Origin: Tetramitus jugosus
Taxonomy: Eukaryota; Heterolobosea; Eutetramitea; Acrasida; Vahlkampfiidae
DNA: 64,000 nucleotides
Direction of reading: 5' to 3'
Assembly (NCBI GenBank): GCA_937625935.1
Contig: OW569380.1
Location: 186,001 to 250,000, forward strand
In this document: positions 1 to 9,245 of the stretch, piece after piece
Layout: each line of letters starts with the position of its first letter
Position numbering within the stretch: the stretch's first letter is position 1
Notes under the pieces: generated by a model
Told to the model about the DNA's origin: nothing
The model's input: only the letters and a program-made list of their open reading frames with translations
The model's database searches: none
Made by a program: the position numbers and the translations under genes

Positions 1-17
1 GTACGAACATTAATAGG

Positions 18-1565
18 ATGAACATCAATATAGGAACAACATCAACACCCAATGTACAACAACCACAACAACCCATTCAATATCCTACTACAAATAACCA
101 TAACAACACTTTTCAACAACAACAACAACAATCTTATTTCAATCAACCGCAACAACAACAATTCAATCAATCAACATCAATAGCATCGTCATCGTCATCA
201 TCTCAATCTTCATCATCATCATCATCTTCACCGTCCATGGCCTCCTCTCTGTTCATTACACCATCTCAGGTGCATCAACTGAATAATAATCATTACAGTA
301 GTGGTGGTGGTGGTGGTGGAGCAGCAAGTAACGTACTTTCGAATGACATGCTTTTTGGAAATTCATCAATGATGAGCATGTTAAGTAATAATAACAATAA
401 CAGTAATACAACGATCACGACACCAGTTAATGATGAAATGTGTACGTGTCCATTGCGTTCACTGTTGAATTGTCCTTGGTATGGCAATAAGCTTTCCTTG
501 ACGGTTCATTTGGAACAGAGCTGTTTCCCGCGTTTTTTGCGGGAAAATATCACCGCGGCGGAAAATGGTCTCCCCCAACAACCACAGCACATTCTCTTCA
601 AAGTGCGGGATAATATTGTGGCGGGAATGAACCAGTATTTTTCGCGGGAAACAATACTACGGAATTGCGCCAAGCAGCTCCAAGTGCCAGAGGTAGTGTG
701 CGCTGAAGTTTGGAAATGGATGCGCTCAAGCAATGAATCCTTTTTTCATGCATATGACATGATTACTCTCGTTGTTGGTCAAATTGAAATTTTTAATGAA
801 TTAGCGCAGGAGATGCAAGCCAATCAAGACACACGCTATCATTTCAATGATCCCAACGTTGGACTGCTCTTGTCTCAACAACAACAACAACAGCAAACAC
901 AATCACAAGTGCAGCAGCAACTCCAACCACAGCAACAATTCTTGTTGCAAAATGAGAGTCCAATGGTAGGTCATCAAACAACTGACAGCTCAAATGGTGC
1001 AACATTGTCATTGGATCTATCCAATCAACTGTTGAGACAAAACTATTCTCAAGCTTTGACACAAACCGCAGGTAGTCAACTGCCAAATTCCAATGCTTCA
1101 CAACAGTGGAGTTTGTTGTCACAGTTTCAACAAATGCAGCAACAAACAACACTGGAGAACAATAACAATGGCCGAAGCAGTAGTGCGGCATTGGTCAGTC
1201 CCACAACTGCACTTTCATCGAGAAATCAACAAGTATGGATACCTCAAGCAACAAGCAGCATGACGACCAATCCAATGATGAACAGTGGCATCGCAATGGG
1301 AGGTGCTTCTGCTGTAGGTACAACTACTCCAAGCAATATTTCCCCTTTAATGGTCAATCAGTTCGTTTCTGGTGGAGCCATGGCGAATTCTAGGATGAGA
1401 AAGGATGTCACAAAGTCCAAAGCACTCAAATTCCACAACTATAAGCAACCGACAGCAACCACACCAGGAGGTGGAAGTTCGAGGAGGCGTAGTGAATCAT
1501 CCACACCCATTTCCTTTGTGAATTACAGTGTGGCAAATCCTAGGAACAACAATAACTCACAATGA
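18..1565 (+). CDS. Q/N/S-rich protein with a short Cys/His cluster, unknown function
   Basis: The 515-residue frame opens at the first ATG in the window, but the same frame is also open upstream to base 3, so the true start may lie outside the window. The N-terminal ~135 residues are low-complexity (polyQ, polyS, a G run, N runs encoded by CAA, TCA, GGT and AAT repeats). Around residues 140-170 there is a C-x-C-x7-C-x11-H-x4-C cluster in a 'CPW.G..L..H' setting that faintly recalls TRAF/SIAH half-fingers; this is followed by a helical, non-repetitive stretch to about residue 270. The rest is again Q/S/N-rich with a basic patch near residue 460 (RMRKDVTKSKALK). I do not recognise the family. 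A nuclear or regulatory role would be a guess based only on composition. Confidence 0.7.
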   Translation: MNINIGTTSTPNVQQPQQPIQYPTTNNHNNTFQQQQQQSYFNQPQQQQFNQSTSIASSSSSSQSSSSSSSSPSMASSLFITPSQVHQLNNNHYSSGGGGGGAASNVLSNDMLFGNSSMMSMLSNNNNNSNTTITTPVNDEMCTCPLRSLLNCPWYGNKLSLTVHLEQSCFPRFLRENITAAENGLPQQPQHILFKVRDNIVAGMNQYFSRETILRNCAKQLQVPEVVCAEVWKWMRSSNESFFHAYDMITLVVGQIEIFNELAQEMQANQDTRYHFNDPNVGLLLSQQQQQQQTQSQVQQQLQPQQQFLLQNESPMVGHQTTDSSNGATLSLDLSNQLLRQNYSQALTQTAGSQLPNSNASQQWSLLSQFQQMQQQTTLENNNNGRSSSAALVSPTTALSSRNQQVWIPQATSSMTTNPMMNSGIAMGGASAVGTTTPSNISPLMVNQFVSGGAMANSRMRKDVTKSKALKFHNYKQPTATTPGGGSSRRRSESSTPISFVNYSVANPRNNNNSQ

Positions 1566-1682
1566 CAGCATCAGAACATAAATGATGGTGGCAGCAATAG
1601 TTTGTTAACGATTTTTTTACAATTCCTTCTCGAATGTATCAGTGTTAGGGTCAAGGAGGATGTTTAGGGCAATCTATTAGCT

Positions 1683-2910
1683 CTACTCTTGAGTTGGAGT
1701 AGACGATGCACCGTTCGGATTCATAATCTGAGTCAAGGTGGGGTGGACAAGGTTGCTAATGAAGCGGTTTCTCTTTGAAACCTCATTGTCCTTATACTCC
1801 AGGTCTCGCTTCAGCAATTTCTTCTTGTTCTTCAATTGTTGAATCTTGTTATTCAATCGAGTCGTCAGGCTCTTCAATTCATTTATCTCGTTCCAGGCCG
1901 ATTCAAGTTGAGACACCTGGTTCTGCATATCAGCGTTCAAGTTATTGATGTGTTCAGAACTTTCATCCAACCTTGAAGCAAGAATCTTGTTCTGTTCTAT
2001 CGCACGCTCTAATTGATTCTCTAGCGCTTCGGTGTGTGTGCTATCTCCTCTAGACGATTCTCTAAGAGCTGTCTCAATAACTTGCTTTTCCAACTCGCTG
2101 ATCCGAGCTACTCCTTCTCGATTGAGCTCTTCCAAGTGTCGTATTTTTCGCTTGTACTTGTGCACTTTCAGTTGCATCAGTTTGAAACCCTCTTTGTACT
2201 TTGATTTCAATTTGGCCTTGTGTTCTCCGTATGTGGATTTCAGCTTCTCTTCCTTTGAATGTAGCTCTAGTTTCAAATTCTCAAGCTGTTGCATTTCCTT
2301 TAGTTCATGTTTCAATGATCTTTTTCGATTCGTAGCATCAACCTTGTCTTGCTTCAACTTCAAATCAAGTAATTCGGCTTCCAATTTGGCCTTTTCTCTT
2401 TCCAATTGTTTAACCTTATCTAGTGCATATTCTTTCTCTATTTTCTCATTCGTGTATTCATAGTACCAGTTCTTCTCTCTGACTTCTGGTCTCTTGTCCA
2501 TTGTTACTTCAAGCAAGCTCTGATGCATCGAGTTCAGCAACTTGTCCTGATCTTCTTGTTGCTCTGTGCAATGAAAAAGTAAAAGAGAAAGAGTTGACAA
2601 ATTCTATTTCAATCTTAAATCACCAGAGAACTTACTTACTCTTGAGCTTGGAATGCTGTGATTCCGTTAGAACCAGATACTTTTCGAGGTCAGCTACCTT
2701 GTTTCGAAACCAATTGTTCTCCGATCTCAATAATTCACACTCATTCGCCAAATATTTTCGATCCGTTTCAATCTCATGGACCTTGTCCTCAATGATTCGT
2801 ATCGCAGCATTCTCTGTCGTCATCCTGGGAGCAGTTGTGGGATAGTTAACGGGACTATTTAAGAAATGAGGTTCAGTACGTGTACTCTTTAATAGTTTGG
2901 ACTTCTTCAT
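1683..2910 (-). CDS. Coiled-coil protein (two exons), unknown function
   Basis: Two exons on the minus strand: 2910-2640 and 2563-1683, joined across a 76-base intron (2639-2564) that starts GTAAGT and ends CACAG. The join is phase 1 and keeps the frame, giving about 383 residues. From roughly residue 40 to residue 370 the protein is almost continuous charged heptad-like sequence (KLKQ, LEKQ, LNNKIQQLKNKKK), predicting a long coiled coil. The N-terminus is short and basic with S/T and P residues; the C-terminus is a short NPNGASSTPTQE tail. No motor, head or enzyme domain is visible. Cytoskeletal, centrosomal or vesicle-tether roles are all possible, and none is shown by the sequence. Confidence 0.75.
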
Positions 2911-3027
2911 TCTTGTTCGATCGGTTAGGGGAAATGAAGGGAGGACAATTGGAGAGATTATCGTTTTTTCAGTTTTAACATTCTTTCGTAGCTCGTAACG
3001 GTCAGAACAGAAAAATTCAAAAAACTG

Positions 3028-3109
3028 TGCATGCGGTGAGATTTGAACTCACGCATCCGGAGATATCCGAACTTGAGTCGGACGCCTTAGACCACTCGGC
3101 CACGCATGC
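3028..3109 (-). tRNA. tRNA-Leu(CAA)
   Basis: Read on the minus strand from 3109, the sequence folds as a class II tRNA: acceptor GCATGCG pairs with CGCATGC, the D-arm holds GAGTGGTCTAAGG, the anticodon stem TCCGA/TCGGA closes the loop CTCAAGT (anticodon CAA), then a long variable arm, the T-arm GAGTTCAAATCTC and discriminator A. A T-run typical of a Pol III terminator follows (minus strand, about 3024-3019). No intron is seen. The 5' flank of this gene is occupied by the retroelement cluster starting near 3139. Confidence 0.97.
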
Positions 3110-3148
3110 TTCTTGCATTATTTCATTTGTCTATTGTGATGTGTGATT

Positions 3149-3163
3149 GGCTCAAAAACGCAG
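3149..3163 (+). repeat. Target-site duplication of element A, 5' copy
   Basis: GGCTCAAAAACGCAG here is repeated exactly at 6628-6642, directly after the poly-A of element A. The match can be stretched by two further A residues, so the duplication is 15-17 bp. The last base of this copy is 54 bp upstream of the first tRNA-Leu nucleotide. Confidence 0.9.
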
Positions 3164-3164
3164 A

Positions 3165-6100
3165 ATGACGGACAATAACCTTTTCGATGTGAACGAAAAG
3201 CTGGGTACTGAGAGGTTCCACACCTTCTACAAGAAGGGCTCCTCTTCACGCATTGACACAGTATGGTGCAACAGAGCCGCCCTTGAAGATATAGAAGCAG
3301 TGAGAATGTACACTCAAAATGGTGTAGGCAGTGATCATGTTCCCACACTGTTGGTAGTGGAAACTGATAAGCACACTCCAACCTTAAGTGAACGCACGTC
3401 GTATCGCTTTCCAAAAGATAGGAGGGATCCTGGGTGGGTGGATTATGCAAAAAACGTTGTTAGTAAGTTGAAGAGAGGGTGGATTCAGGACTCTAACGAT
3501 GTAGATTCACAATGTGAACTTATCACCAGCACCATTCTTGAGCAGGCCCAGAAATTCCGTGATGTGAAAGCAACAAAAACATGGAGACAGAGTAGAAGGG
3601 AGAGAAGACTATTGAAACATAGAGCTTTGTTGATGAAATTTATGTCTCACCACGTATGGTGCTCCAAGCTGGACCGGATCTGCTCGTCCACCGGCAAGAA
3701 TGAACCAAGAGTCGATAGAGTATTGAGTACACTCAAATACATAAATGATTCACTCCACCAAGCAAGGGCGAAGAAGGCAACACAGAAGTACAGAAAGTGG
3801 GAGTGGGTGGCGAGAACGTCTGAATTCAGTGACCCGTCTAGATTTTTCTCTGCTGCCTCTGCAAAGAAGAGTAGTAGAGTCCGCCTTGCAAGGGTCACCA
3901 AAAACGGTATGCAGTACACAGATCCTCATATAGTTGGTGAAGTAGCAGCTGACTACTTCGAAGAGGCATTCAAGAAGGATGAAGCTAGCATGGGCTTCCT
4001 TGCACTGATGGATAGTCACAGCGATAAACACAAACTGAGGGCGGCTATCCAACCGTTCAAGACAGAAGAAGTCGCGGAAGCAATCAGATGGCTAAGGAAC
4101 AGGAAATGTCCAGGTGCTGACGGTGTTCATAACGAGATGGTCAAACTTCCTCGCACCAAGAAAAGAGACTTCAGGTGGGACTTGGCGGAGATCCTCTGCG
4201 ATTTCTTCAACAACATCACTGCTACAGGCAAGTTCCCCAGAGCTTGGAAGGAGTGTGTGATCATCCCAGCCTACAAGAAAGGGGACGTCACACGACCAGA
4301 GAACTATCGTCCTATTTGCCTTCTTAGTTCTTTGTCTAAGCTTTACACTAAGCTTTTGAATCAACGCATCTCGAAGGCGGCAGAGGAAGGAGGTGTGTTT
4401 ACGAATGTTCAAGGGGGTGCAAGAAAATTTCGGGATATCAGGGAGAAACTCTCCTTGATAAGGGGTGTAATTGACTTTGCCAACCGTCATGACAAGCAAT
4501 TGTACCTCCTATTAACGGATATCTCGAAGGCATTCGACTCGGTGCCGCACAACGCTATAGAAGCAGTGTATAGATTCTTTGGTTTTCCTGAGGGAATAGT
4601 GAAACTTGTCAGTGGTATGGTGCGTGACAATCATGCGCGGGTCTTGACCTCTTCGCTTTCGAGAAGGTTTAGAATAGGGAAGGGTACGAGACAGGGTGAT
4701 TCACTATCACCCACTACCTACATCCTGGTTCACCAAGTGGTTTTGTTATATGTGAAACATCAAGTGAAGGGATTTGGTGCAATGACTCAGAGACTGTGGA
4801 ATGCAGCATACGTGGATGATTGCAATCTGTTCGCTGAGTCCAGAGCGGGCATAGAAATTGCCGCCAAAGCAATGTCTACTGCTTTGGGCTGGCTTCGAAT
4901 GACAATGCATCCTGACAAATTGGAACTCTACGTCAGAAAAGTTGACAGTAAGTCATCGAACGACATTAATGTGGACGGCACCAGGGTGGTAGGGAGAAAC
5001 AACAGGCATGTGTTTCGTGCGCTGGGTCTGTACACGAATCTTAAGGGTGCAACCCAGAAACAGAGAGAACAAGCCTGGCAAAAGGCACAGAGGGTGGTTG
5101 TTAGGCTCAAAATAATGAGACTCACCGCAAGACAAGTGAGTCGGGTGGTGAACACGTGCATCCACCCTATATTTGCCTATGCATCAGAGTTTACTGACTG
5201 GACAGCTGAGTGGTTGGACAAAGTTAATGCACTGGGAAGATCCCTAGTGAAGTTCGGGTCGAAAGCAATGAAGATGTTCCCGACTGAACTGCTATCTATC
5301 GGCTCTGAGCTCGGATCAGTAGGACTAAAAGACATAGAAGAGACAATTGCTACACAGACTGGATGGTTCGTGTTCTCAATGATCAACGGTAAGAGAGACA
5401 CTGAAGCTCGTAGGCTGTTTCTTGACACGCTTGAGGATATTAAGCACCACCAAACATTCCAACAAGAGAATGTATTTCAGTCAAGCAACAGACTCGAGAA
5501 TGTCGCGTCAACTTACCACAAGTGGTGTGCCATCAGGATGCACACACATGGGATCAGATTAACTGTAAGTACGACTACGCAGTGTGATGAGTGCAGACTG
5601 GCAAGGTACGTGCCATCCACCACCCTCAAGAAACTCTACCTCTCAGGTATAGTAAGCCGCAATCAACTGCTTGTGGAGGAACAGCCTCTGTGCTTCAAAG
5701 AATTCAAGCAACTATTCCCAACATGTAAGATAGGTGCAAATTCGCACCAAATACTGAACATTTTGATTGCGCAGATGAGGACATGTCAGTGTCCCATAAA
5801 CCAAAACTCTACTAAAGATGAACCGGCTCTGTACAAGGGTAACCTCCGAGTCGAGAGTAGGGAACATCTGCAGTCCTTGTTCGATCAGGAGAGGAATGCA
5901 CGAGTAGAGAAGAGCGAGCGTTGGTGGATTCAAAAGGATGCCAACTACAGTGGAGCAGACTTCTGCTTTCTCAAGTACCCACACTCTGTTGACAGAAGGC
6001 TGGAATGGTTCCAGCTTCAGGTCAGAAGTGGGACTCTACATACGGAGGATGTTGTTCGATGTCTGTACAACACTTGTGATGAGCCCACAAAGTGTGTCTG

Positions 6101-6497
6101 GTGCAACAAAGAGCCCGAAAGTGTGTTGCACTGTCTCATTCGATGTCCAAGGGCTGTGTATGCAAGAAGGTGTCTAGCCTTGACAGTCAGTAAGGAGCTG
6201 ATCAGAATGGGCGTGTCAGCCAACAGCTGTATCGACATATGGTTCGATAATGTGAGACTGAAGGACGGCAAGATGGAAAAGCGTCCTTTGCGATGGACGA
6301 GCAGAGAATTTCTGAAAGGTATGATGGGCATAGAAACAAATGCCATCGAAGATGTCACCAACGGACTGGTAGAGATTGGGATCAAAACAGCAGAAGCCAG
6401 TAAGAAAGCTAAAACCTATGTGAATGGGGTGAAACGGAGATGTCTCACGACTCTCCTTCACCTCTTCACAACAACAAAAGCGAAACAACAGCAATGA
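3165..6497 (+). CDS. LINE ORF2, 5'-truncated: partial endonuclease + reverse transcriptase
   Basis: The first ATG is the junction ATG at 3165, giving about 1110 residues. Only the last endonuclease motifs remain (SRIDTVWCN and SDHVP near residues 25-60). The reverse transcriptase is complete: YRPICLLSSLSKLYTKLL, LLTDISKAFDSVPH, GTRQGDSLSP and the catalytic AAYVDD (about base 4807). A C-x2-C-x8-H-x4-C zinc knuckle (CVWCNKEPESVLHCLIRC) lies about 135 residues from the C-terminus. Compared with ORF2 of element D the layout is the same, but identity appears only moderate, so A and D are different subfamilies. With no complete endonuclease this copy should not be autonomous. Whether it is translated at all is unknown. 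Confidence 0.9.
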   Translation: MTDNNLFDVNEKLGTERFHTFYKKGSSSRIDTVWCNRAALEDIEAVRMYTQNGVGSDHVPTLLVVETDKHTPTLSERTSYRFPKDRRDPGWVDYAKNVVSKLKRGWIQDSNDVDSQCELITSTILEQAQKFRDVKATKTWRQSRRERRLLKHRALLMKFMSHHVWCSKLDRICSSTGKNEPRVDRVLSTLKYINDSLHQARAKKATQKYRKWEWVARTSEFSDPSRFFSAASAKKSSRVRLARVTKNGMQYTDPHIVGEVAADYFEEAFKKDEASMGFLALMDSHSDKHKLRAAIQPFKTEEVAEAIRWLRNRKCPGADGVHNEMVKLPRTKKRDFRWDLAEILCDFFNNITATGKFPRAWKECVIIPAYKKGDVTRPENYRPICLLSSLSKLYTKLLNQRISKAAEEGGVFTNVQGGARKFRDIREKLSLIRGVIDFANRHDKQLYLLLTDISKAFDSVPHNAIEAVYRFFGFPEGIVKLVSGMVRDNHARVLTSSLSRRFRIGKGTRQGDSLSPTTYILVHQVVLLYVKHQVKGFGAMTQRLWNAAYVDDCNLFAESRAGIEIAAKAMSTALGWLRMTMHPDKLELYVRKVDSKSSNDINVDGTRVVGRNNRHVFRALGLYTNLKGATQKQREQAWQKAQRVVVRLKIMRLTARQVSRVVNTCIHPIFAYASEFTDWTAEWLDKVNALGRSLVKFGSKAMKMFPTELLSIGSELGSVGLKDIEETIATQTGWFVFSMINGKRDTEARRLFLDTLEDIKHHQTFQQENVFQSSNRLENVASTYHKWCAIRMHTHGIRLTVSTTTQCDECRLARYVPSTTLKKLYLSGIVSRNQLLVEEQPLCFKEFKQLFPTCKIGANSHQILNILIAQMRTCQCPINQNSTKDEPALYKGNLRVESREHLQSLFDQERNARVEKSERWWIQKDANYSGADFCFLKYPHSVDRRLEWFQLQVRSGTLHTEDVVRCLYNTCDEPTKCVWCNKEPESVLHCLIRCPRAVYARRCLALTVSKELIRMGVSANSCIDIWFDNVRLKDGKMEKRPLRWTSREFLKGMMGIETNAIEDVTNGLVEIGIKTAEASKKAKTYVNGVKRRCLTTLLHLFTTTKAKQQQ

Positions 6498-6605
6498 CGT
6501 TCTGCGAGCGTCATTGGGAATTAATCAGAAGACCAAGAGCCATCGCTCAATGAGCGATGGTTGATGAATATGTATTGATAATAAAGTGAGCAACCGCAAT
6601 GGTTG
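6492..6605 (+). other. Three hairpins in the 3' end of element A
   Basis: Hairpin I: CAATGACGTTC (6492-6502) pairs with GAGCGTCATTG (6506-6516) around a 3-base loop, with one G-U pair, and contains the TGA stop. Hairpin II: CCATCGCTC (6540-6548) pairs with GAGCGATGG (6552-6560) around AAT. Hairpin III: CAACC (6591-6595) pairs with GGTTG (6601-6605) right before TATT and the poly-A. Element D has hairpins in the same places with other sequences. A role as the structure bound by the element's own reverse transcriptase is inferred. Confidence 0.75.
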
Positions 6606-6627
6606 TATTAAAAAAAAAAAAAAAAAA

Positions 6628-6642
6628 GGCTCAAAAACGCAG
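6628..6642 (+). repeat. Target-site duplication of element A, 3' copy
   Basis: Exact second copy of the 15-bp site at 3149-3163, immediately after the element A poly-A tract. It is followed by the leader of element B, showing that A entered B. Confidence 0.9.
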
Positions 6643-6657
6643 AAAAAACGGAATCAC

Positions 6658-7392
6658 ATGTCTGGTGATTCAACAAATTTGGTGAAGGAATACGGCAACA
6701 GCCGTTATGCAGTGTGGACCACTGCACGGAAAGGCTCTAGGCCAAGTGACAGAGAGGTGGTCATTACTGGCAACGGTAATGGTGTCTCTCAGTCATCTTT
6801 GGCAAGAAAGATAGGAGAGGAGTTTGGTGACTGGCTCAATCGAGTCCAGGTCATCAAGAGGAAAGGCCAGCAACGCTTTGTTGCATGGGTGACGGTCAAG
6901 GGTGACCGCATCTATGAGTTTGTAGAGCTATTCAACAAACAGAGGAGGATTGGCAACAGCACTGCTGCACCCAAGCGCAGTGTTGATTGCACAAGAAAGG
7001 TGGTCGTCCATGGCATGAAGAACATGTCAGTGGACGACATCAAGAAGCTACTGGGACCTGAGAAGGTTGCCAGTGTGCTACAGAAGCGTGACACTGCTTT
7101 CGTGGTCATGGGTGATGAAACCTATGCACGGGCAGTGCTCAGCGGAGAGAACAAGGTCAAGGTCACGGTCATTCGATACGCCGAGAGACCACATGATCCT
7201 CTCAAGGCTGTCAACAAGAGGTTGACGAAGATGTACGAGGAGCTGCTGATGGTGGTTGACGGACTGCGTCGACAGGTCACAGAACTCACCAAGGAATTGG
7301 CAAAGACAAAGGGTCAAGGGGGCAACAAACAGGTTCCAATGCCGGAACAAGAATTGCCCAAGCCACTGCTAGGATGGAGACTCCTGAGCTAG
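6658..7392 (+). CDS. LINE ORF1-like RNA-binding protein (element B)
   Basis: About 244 residues from the first good ATG, after the A-rich leader. The sequence follows ORF1 of element D: a motif like 'YGNSRYAVWT..' near the start, then REVVITGN...VQVIKRK...FVAWVTVKGDRIYEFVELF, then KVVVHGMKNMSVDDIKKLLG...TAFVVMGDETYARAVL. Both blocks have the beta-alpha-beta-beta-alpha spacing of RRM-like folds. A short coiled coil (PLKAVNKRLTKMYEELLMVVDGLRRQVTELTKEL region) follows. In other LINEs, ORF1 proteins bind element RNA as multimers; that role is inferred here. It stops 19 bases into the next ORF. Confidence 0.75.
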   Translation: MSGDSTNLVKEYGNSRYAVWTTARKGSRPSDREVVITGNGNGVSQSSLARKIGEEFGDWLNRVQVIKRKGQQRFVAWVTVKGDRIYEFVELFNKQRRIGNSTAAPKRSVDCTRKVVVHGMKNMSVDDIKKLLGPEKVASVLQKRDTAFVVMGDETYARAVLSGENKVKVTVIRYAERPHDPLKAVNKRLTKMYEELLMVVDGLRRQVTELTKELAKTKGQGGNKQVPMPEQELPKPLLGWRLLS

Positions 7393-7760
7393 TGGAGGCA
7401 GGAGAACAGAGGACTGTAGCAACACCACTGCCATCAGTGCCTTTTGTGCAGCTCAGTGCGGAGAACCGGCGAATTCTGGAGCAAGTGAATGCCACTTCTC
7501 CAGTGTTCGCCAGAGTGAAAAAGGAAATTGCTGCATTGGCTCTAGCTGCTGCACGCAAAAGGTATGGTTTGACTGAGGACGAACCAGTCATTGTGGATGT
7601 GGATGATGACTCTGAAAAGGAGATTCAGAGTCCACAACTCAATGACAACAAGAAGAGGAGTGCTAGGGTCACACTGGGTGATCTGATGAGCAACAAAGCC
7701 CAAAACAAGAAAACAACAAAAGATGGCTCTGTGTCCATCACTCACAAAACAAGTCAATAA
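7374..7760 (+). CDS. Second small ORF of element B, unknown
   Basis: A 128-residue frame whose ATG overlaps the last 19 bases of the preceding ORF, in the +1 frame. It may be the C-terminal part of ORF1 after a frameshift, or a separate second protein. It is acidic in the middle (VDVDDDSEKE) and basic toward the end, with no recognised domain. D's ORF1 also has a long low-complexity charged C-terminal part, which favours the frameshift reading. The stop lies just before the conserved 3' end of the element. Confidence 0.45.
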   Translation: METPELVEAGEQRTVATPLPSVPFVQLSAENRRILEQVNATSPVFARVKKEIAALALAAARKRYGLTEDEPVIVDVDDDSEKEIQSPQLNDNKKRSARVTLGDLMSNKAQNKKTTKDGSVSITHKTSQ

Positions 7761-7849
7761 ATGAGCAATCGTGCGCAAGCACACATGGTTGTATGGAAAA
7801 AAATAAAAAAATGTGTGATTCGCCCACAAAAAGAAGTCGCAGAAAAAAG

Positions 7850-8475
7850 GTGCGAGTGCGATTGATAATGGTGTGCATGCAGAATTCACAACCATGAAAT
7901 ACGTGTTGTCACCAAAACTACTCGCTCATACTGTGATAGTTGTTGATTGGACAGGTATGTACCAAGTGCAATTCTCAAGAAGCTTTACCAAGCTGGTATC
8001 ACAAACCGTGCGCAACTAATGGTTGAAGATCACCCTCTGTGTCTGAAGGAATTCAAACATATCTTCCCGCCTGCAAGGTCGTTTGAGGTGCTGAAAGTGG
8101 GTGTGGATGTGCCGAAAGGAAGAGGTCAGTCGAAAGTGCAGAACTGGACTTACACCAGGGTAATCTGTATGTGGAAAGTAGATCTACACTCTATTCGACC
8201 AAGAAAGAACTGCAAGAGTAGATGAAGACGAGCGGCGTTGGCTACAGCGGGCAGCAAATAACAGTGGCTCAGATTTTAGCTTCCTCAAATACCCCCATGG
8301 TATAGACAGGAAGCTGGAATGGTTTCAGTGGAACACTACACACAGCAGAGGTTGTACGGTATCTATACAACATTGGTGATGTGTAGGTCATGTGTAGCTG
8401 GTGTCAGAGTTAGCCCGAGAGTGTGCTCCACTGTTTGATCAGTTGCTCGGAATGGGTTATTGCGAGCCATGGTGA
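7850..8475 (+). mobile_element. Element C: decayed 3' half of a LINE ORF2
   Basis: Conceptual reading gives fragments that line up in order with element A's ORF2 C-terminal part: WCA.RIHNHEIRVVT, DRYVPSAILKKLYQAG, VEDHPLCLKEFKHIFP, SGSDFSFLKYPHGIDRKLEWFQ, then PESVLHCLI. Stops and frameshifts break the frame many times, and no clear 3' hairpin or poly-A remains. It is the oldest of the three insertions stacked upstream of tRNA-Leu(CAA), and it points the same way as A and B. Confidence 0.8.
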
Positions 8476-8519
8476 AACAGTAAATGAAGTGAACAACCTA
8501 TGCAACCGGTTTCTTCCCG

Positions 8520-9035
8520 AATCAATTGTTCTTGCAGCATTGTAAGGTTATCTGGATGTTGACCTTGACAGAGTGCCATATGTGAATGAAAAGCAGGAAT
8601 GTCAAACGATTGAATTTGCAGAATTTCGATTTCGATAGATTGGTAACATCCACTGCGGCTTTGTTCATCGCTTCCTTAATCTCGTCTTCGTAGTAGTGCT
8701 CCAAGTGGGTGAGCATCTTTCCACACCAAACCTCTAATGCTAATTCATCTCCCAAACAATCCAGAGCAGGGATGTATATGACAAGCCAGCCAGTCTGAGA
8801 ACAATATTGGGTCATAAGGAATAGTAAACTAGCTCCCTCTGCTCCATAGGGCATGTCCCAAACTATCGATCATGTTTTCAGTGTCAAATTGACGCGACCA
8901 ATCATCAATGATGGCAAAGAGATAAAGAGCATCCTTTCTGAGCACCAAGGTGAATTGGCCATCTTGATTTGGCTTCAATTCTGTTGTAAATAAAAGAAAC
9001 ATGATGGTTAAAGTATGATCATTAGAAAGTCCCAC
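8520..9035 (-). pseudogene. Decayed P-loop NTPase gene, possibly mitochondrial ribosomal protein S29 (DAP3)-like
   Basis: Two minus-strand fragments in different frames make a plausible protein remnant: LVLRKDALYLFAIIDDWSRQF, then, after a frameshift, MPYGAEGASLLFLMTQYCSQTGWLVIYIPALDCLG in two short blocks. The second block looks like a GxxGxGKS Walker A helix followed by a 'GW.V.YIP' strand as in the DAP3 family, but the lysine of the P-loop is lost (GAEGAS). A likely 3' splice site (TTTATTTACAACAG) precedes the first fragment. No intact version exists in the window. The family name is a weak call; decay is better supported. Confidence 0.35.
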
Positions 9036-9245
9036 TAAATCCGATAATTGAAAAGTATTGGTTGGCTACCGGAATCTTGGCTCAGTCATCACTTTTGCTT
9101 TTTTGTTGGTCTATTGGATTCATTGGCGCGTGTCTTTCGTGACGAGTCTGGCTATCTTTTCCTTGGTCTAAAAATCAAGCCCTAACTTTTTCGTGTTTTG
9201 CTGGGGAACCAATTTACTGCATTCGAACAAAACATGCACTTATAT

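Larger units (their letters stand above)
3164..6627 (+). mobile_element. Element A: 5'-truncated non-LTR retrotransposon (LINE)
   Basis: This 3.46-kb insertion is bounded by 15-bp target-site duplications and ends in an 18-base A tract. It carries most of ORF2 but begins inside the endonuclease domain, which is the usual 5' truncation left by incomplete target-primed reverse transcription. The 3' UTR holds three hairpins: 6492-6516 across the ORF2 stop, 6540-6560, and CAACC/GGTTG at 6591-6605. It was inserted into the leader of element B, so it is younger than B. The reverse-transcriptase frame is still open, consistent with a recent insertion. Confidence 0.92.
3139..7820 (+). mobile_element. 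Element B: ORF1-only LINE relative, interrupted near its 5' end by element A
   Basis: The duplicated target starts ATGTGTGATT at 3139-3148 and at 7811-7820, and similarity continues imperfectly past both copies. Between them lies an element whose body runs from about 6643 to 7810. It has a short A-rich leader, an ORF1 (6658-7392), a second small ORF (7374-7760), and the family's 3' end (TGAGCAATC...GGTTGTAT, then an A-rich tail). Element A sits between its target site and its leader. There is no reverse-transcriptase ORF, so B would have depended on another copy for mobility. Its tRNA-proximal end lies roughly 40-60 bp upstream of the tRNA-Leu gene. The exact 5' boundary is uncertain because the duplication has diverged. 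Confidence 0.65.

Noticed and set aside
18-240. Simple repeats of CAA and TCA
   Set aside because: They encode polyQ and polyS in a real frame and are common in this genome; not CRISPR or a structural array.
2032-2463. 143-codon plus-strand frame opposite the coiled-coil gene
   Set aside because: Its S/F/C/L-rich composition is the mirror of K/E-rich codons on the other strand; the minus frame has the splice-supported protein.
9180-9245. Further exon of the PHD-finger gene or first exon of the P-loop relic
   Set aside because: No donor/acceptor pair with a preserved frame could be found in the short gap.
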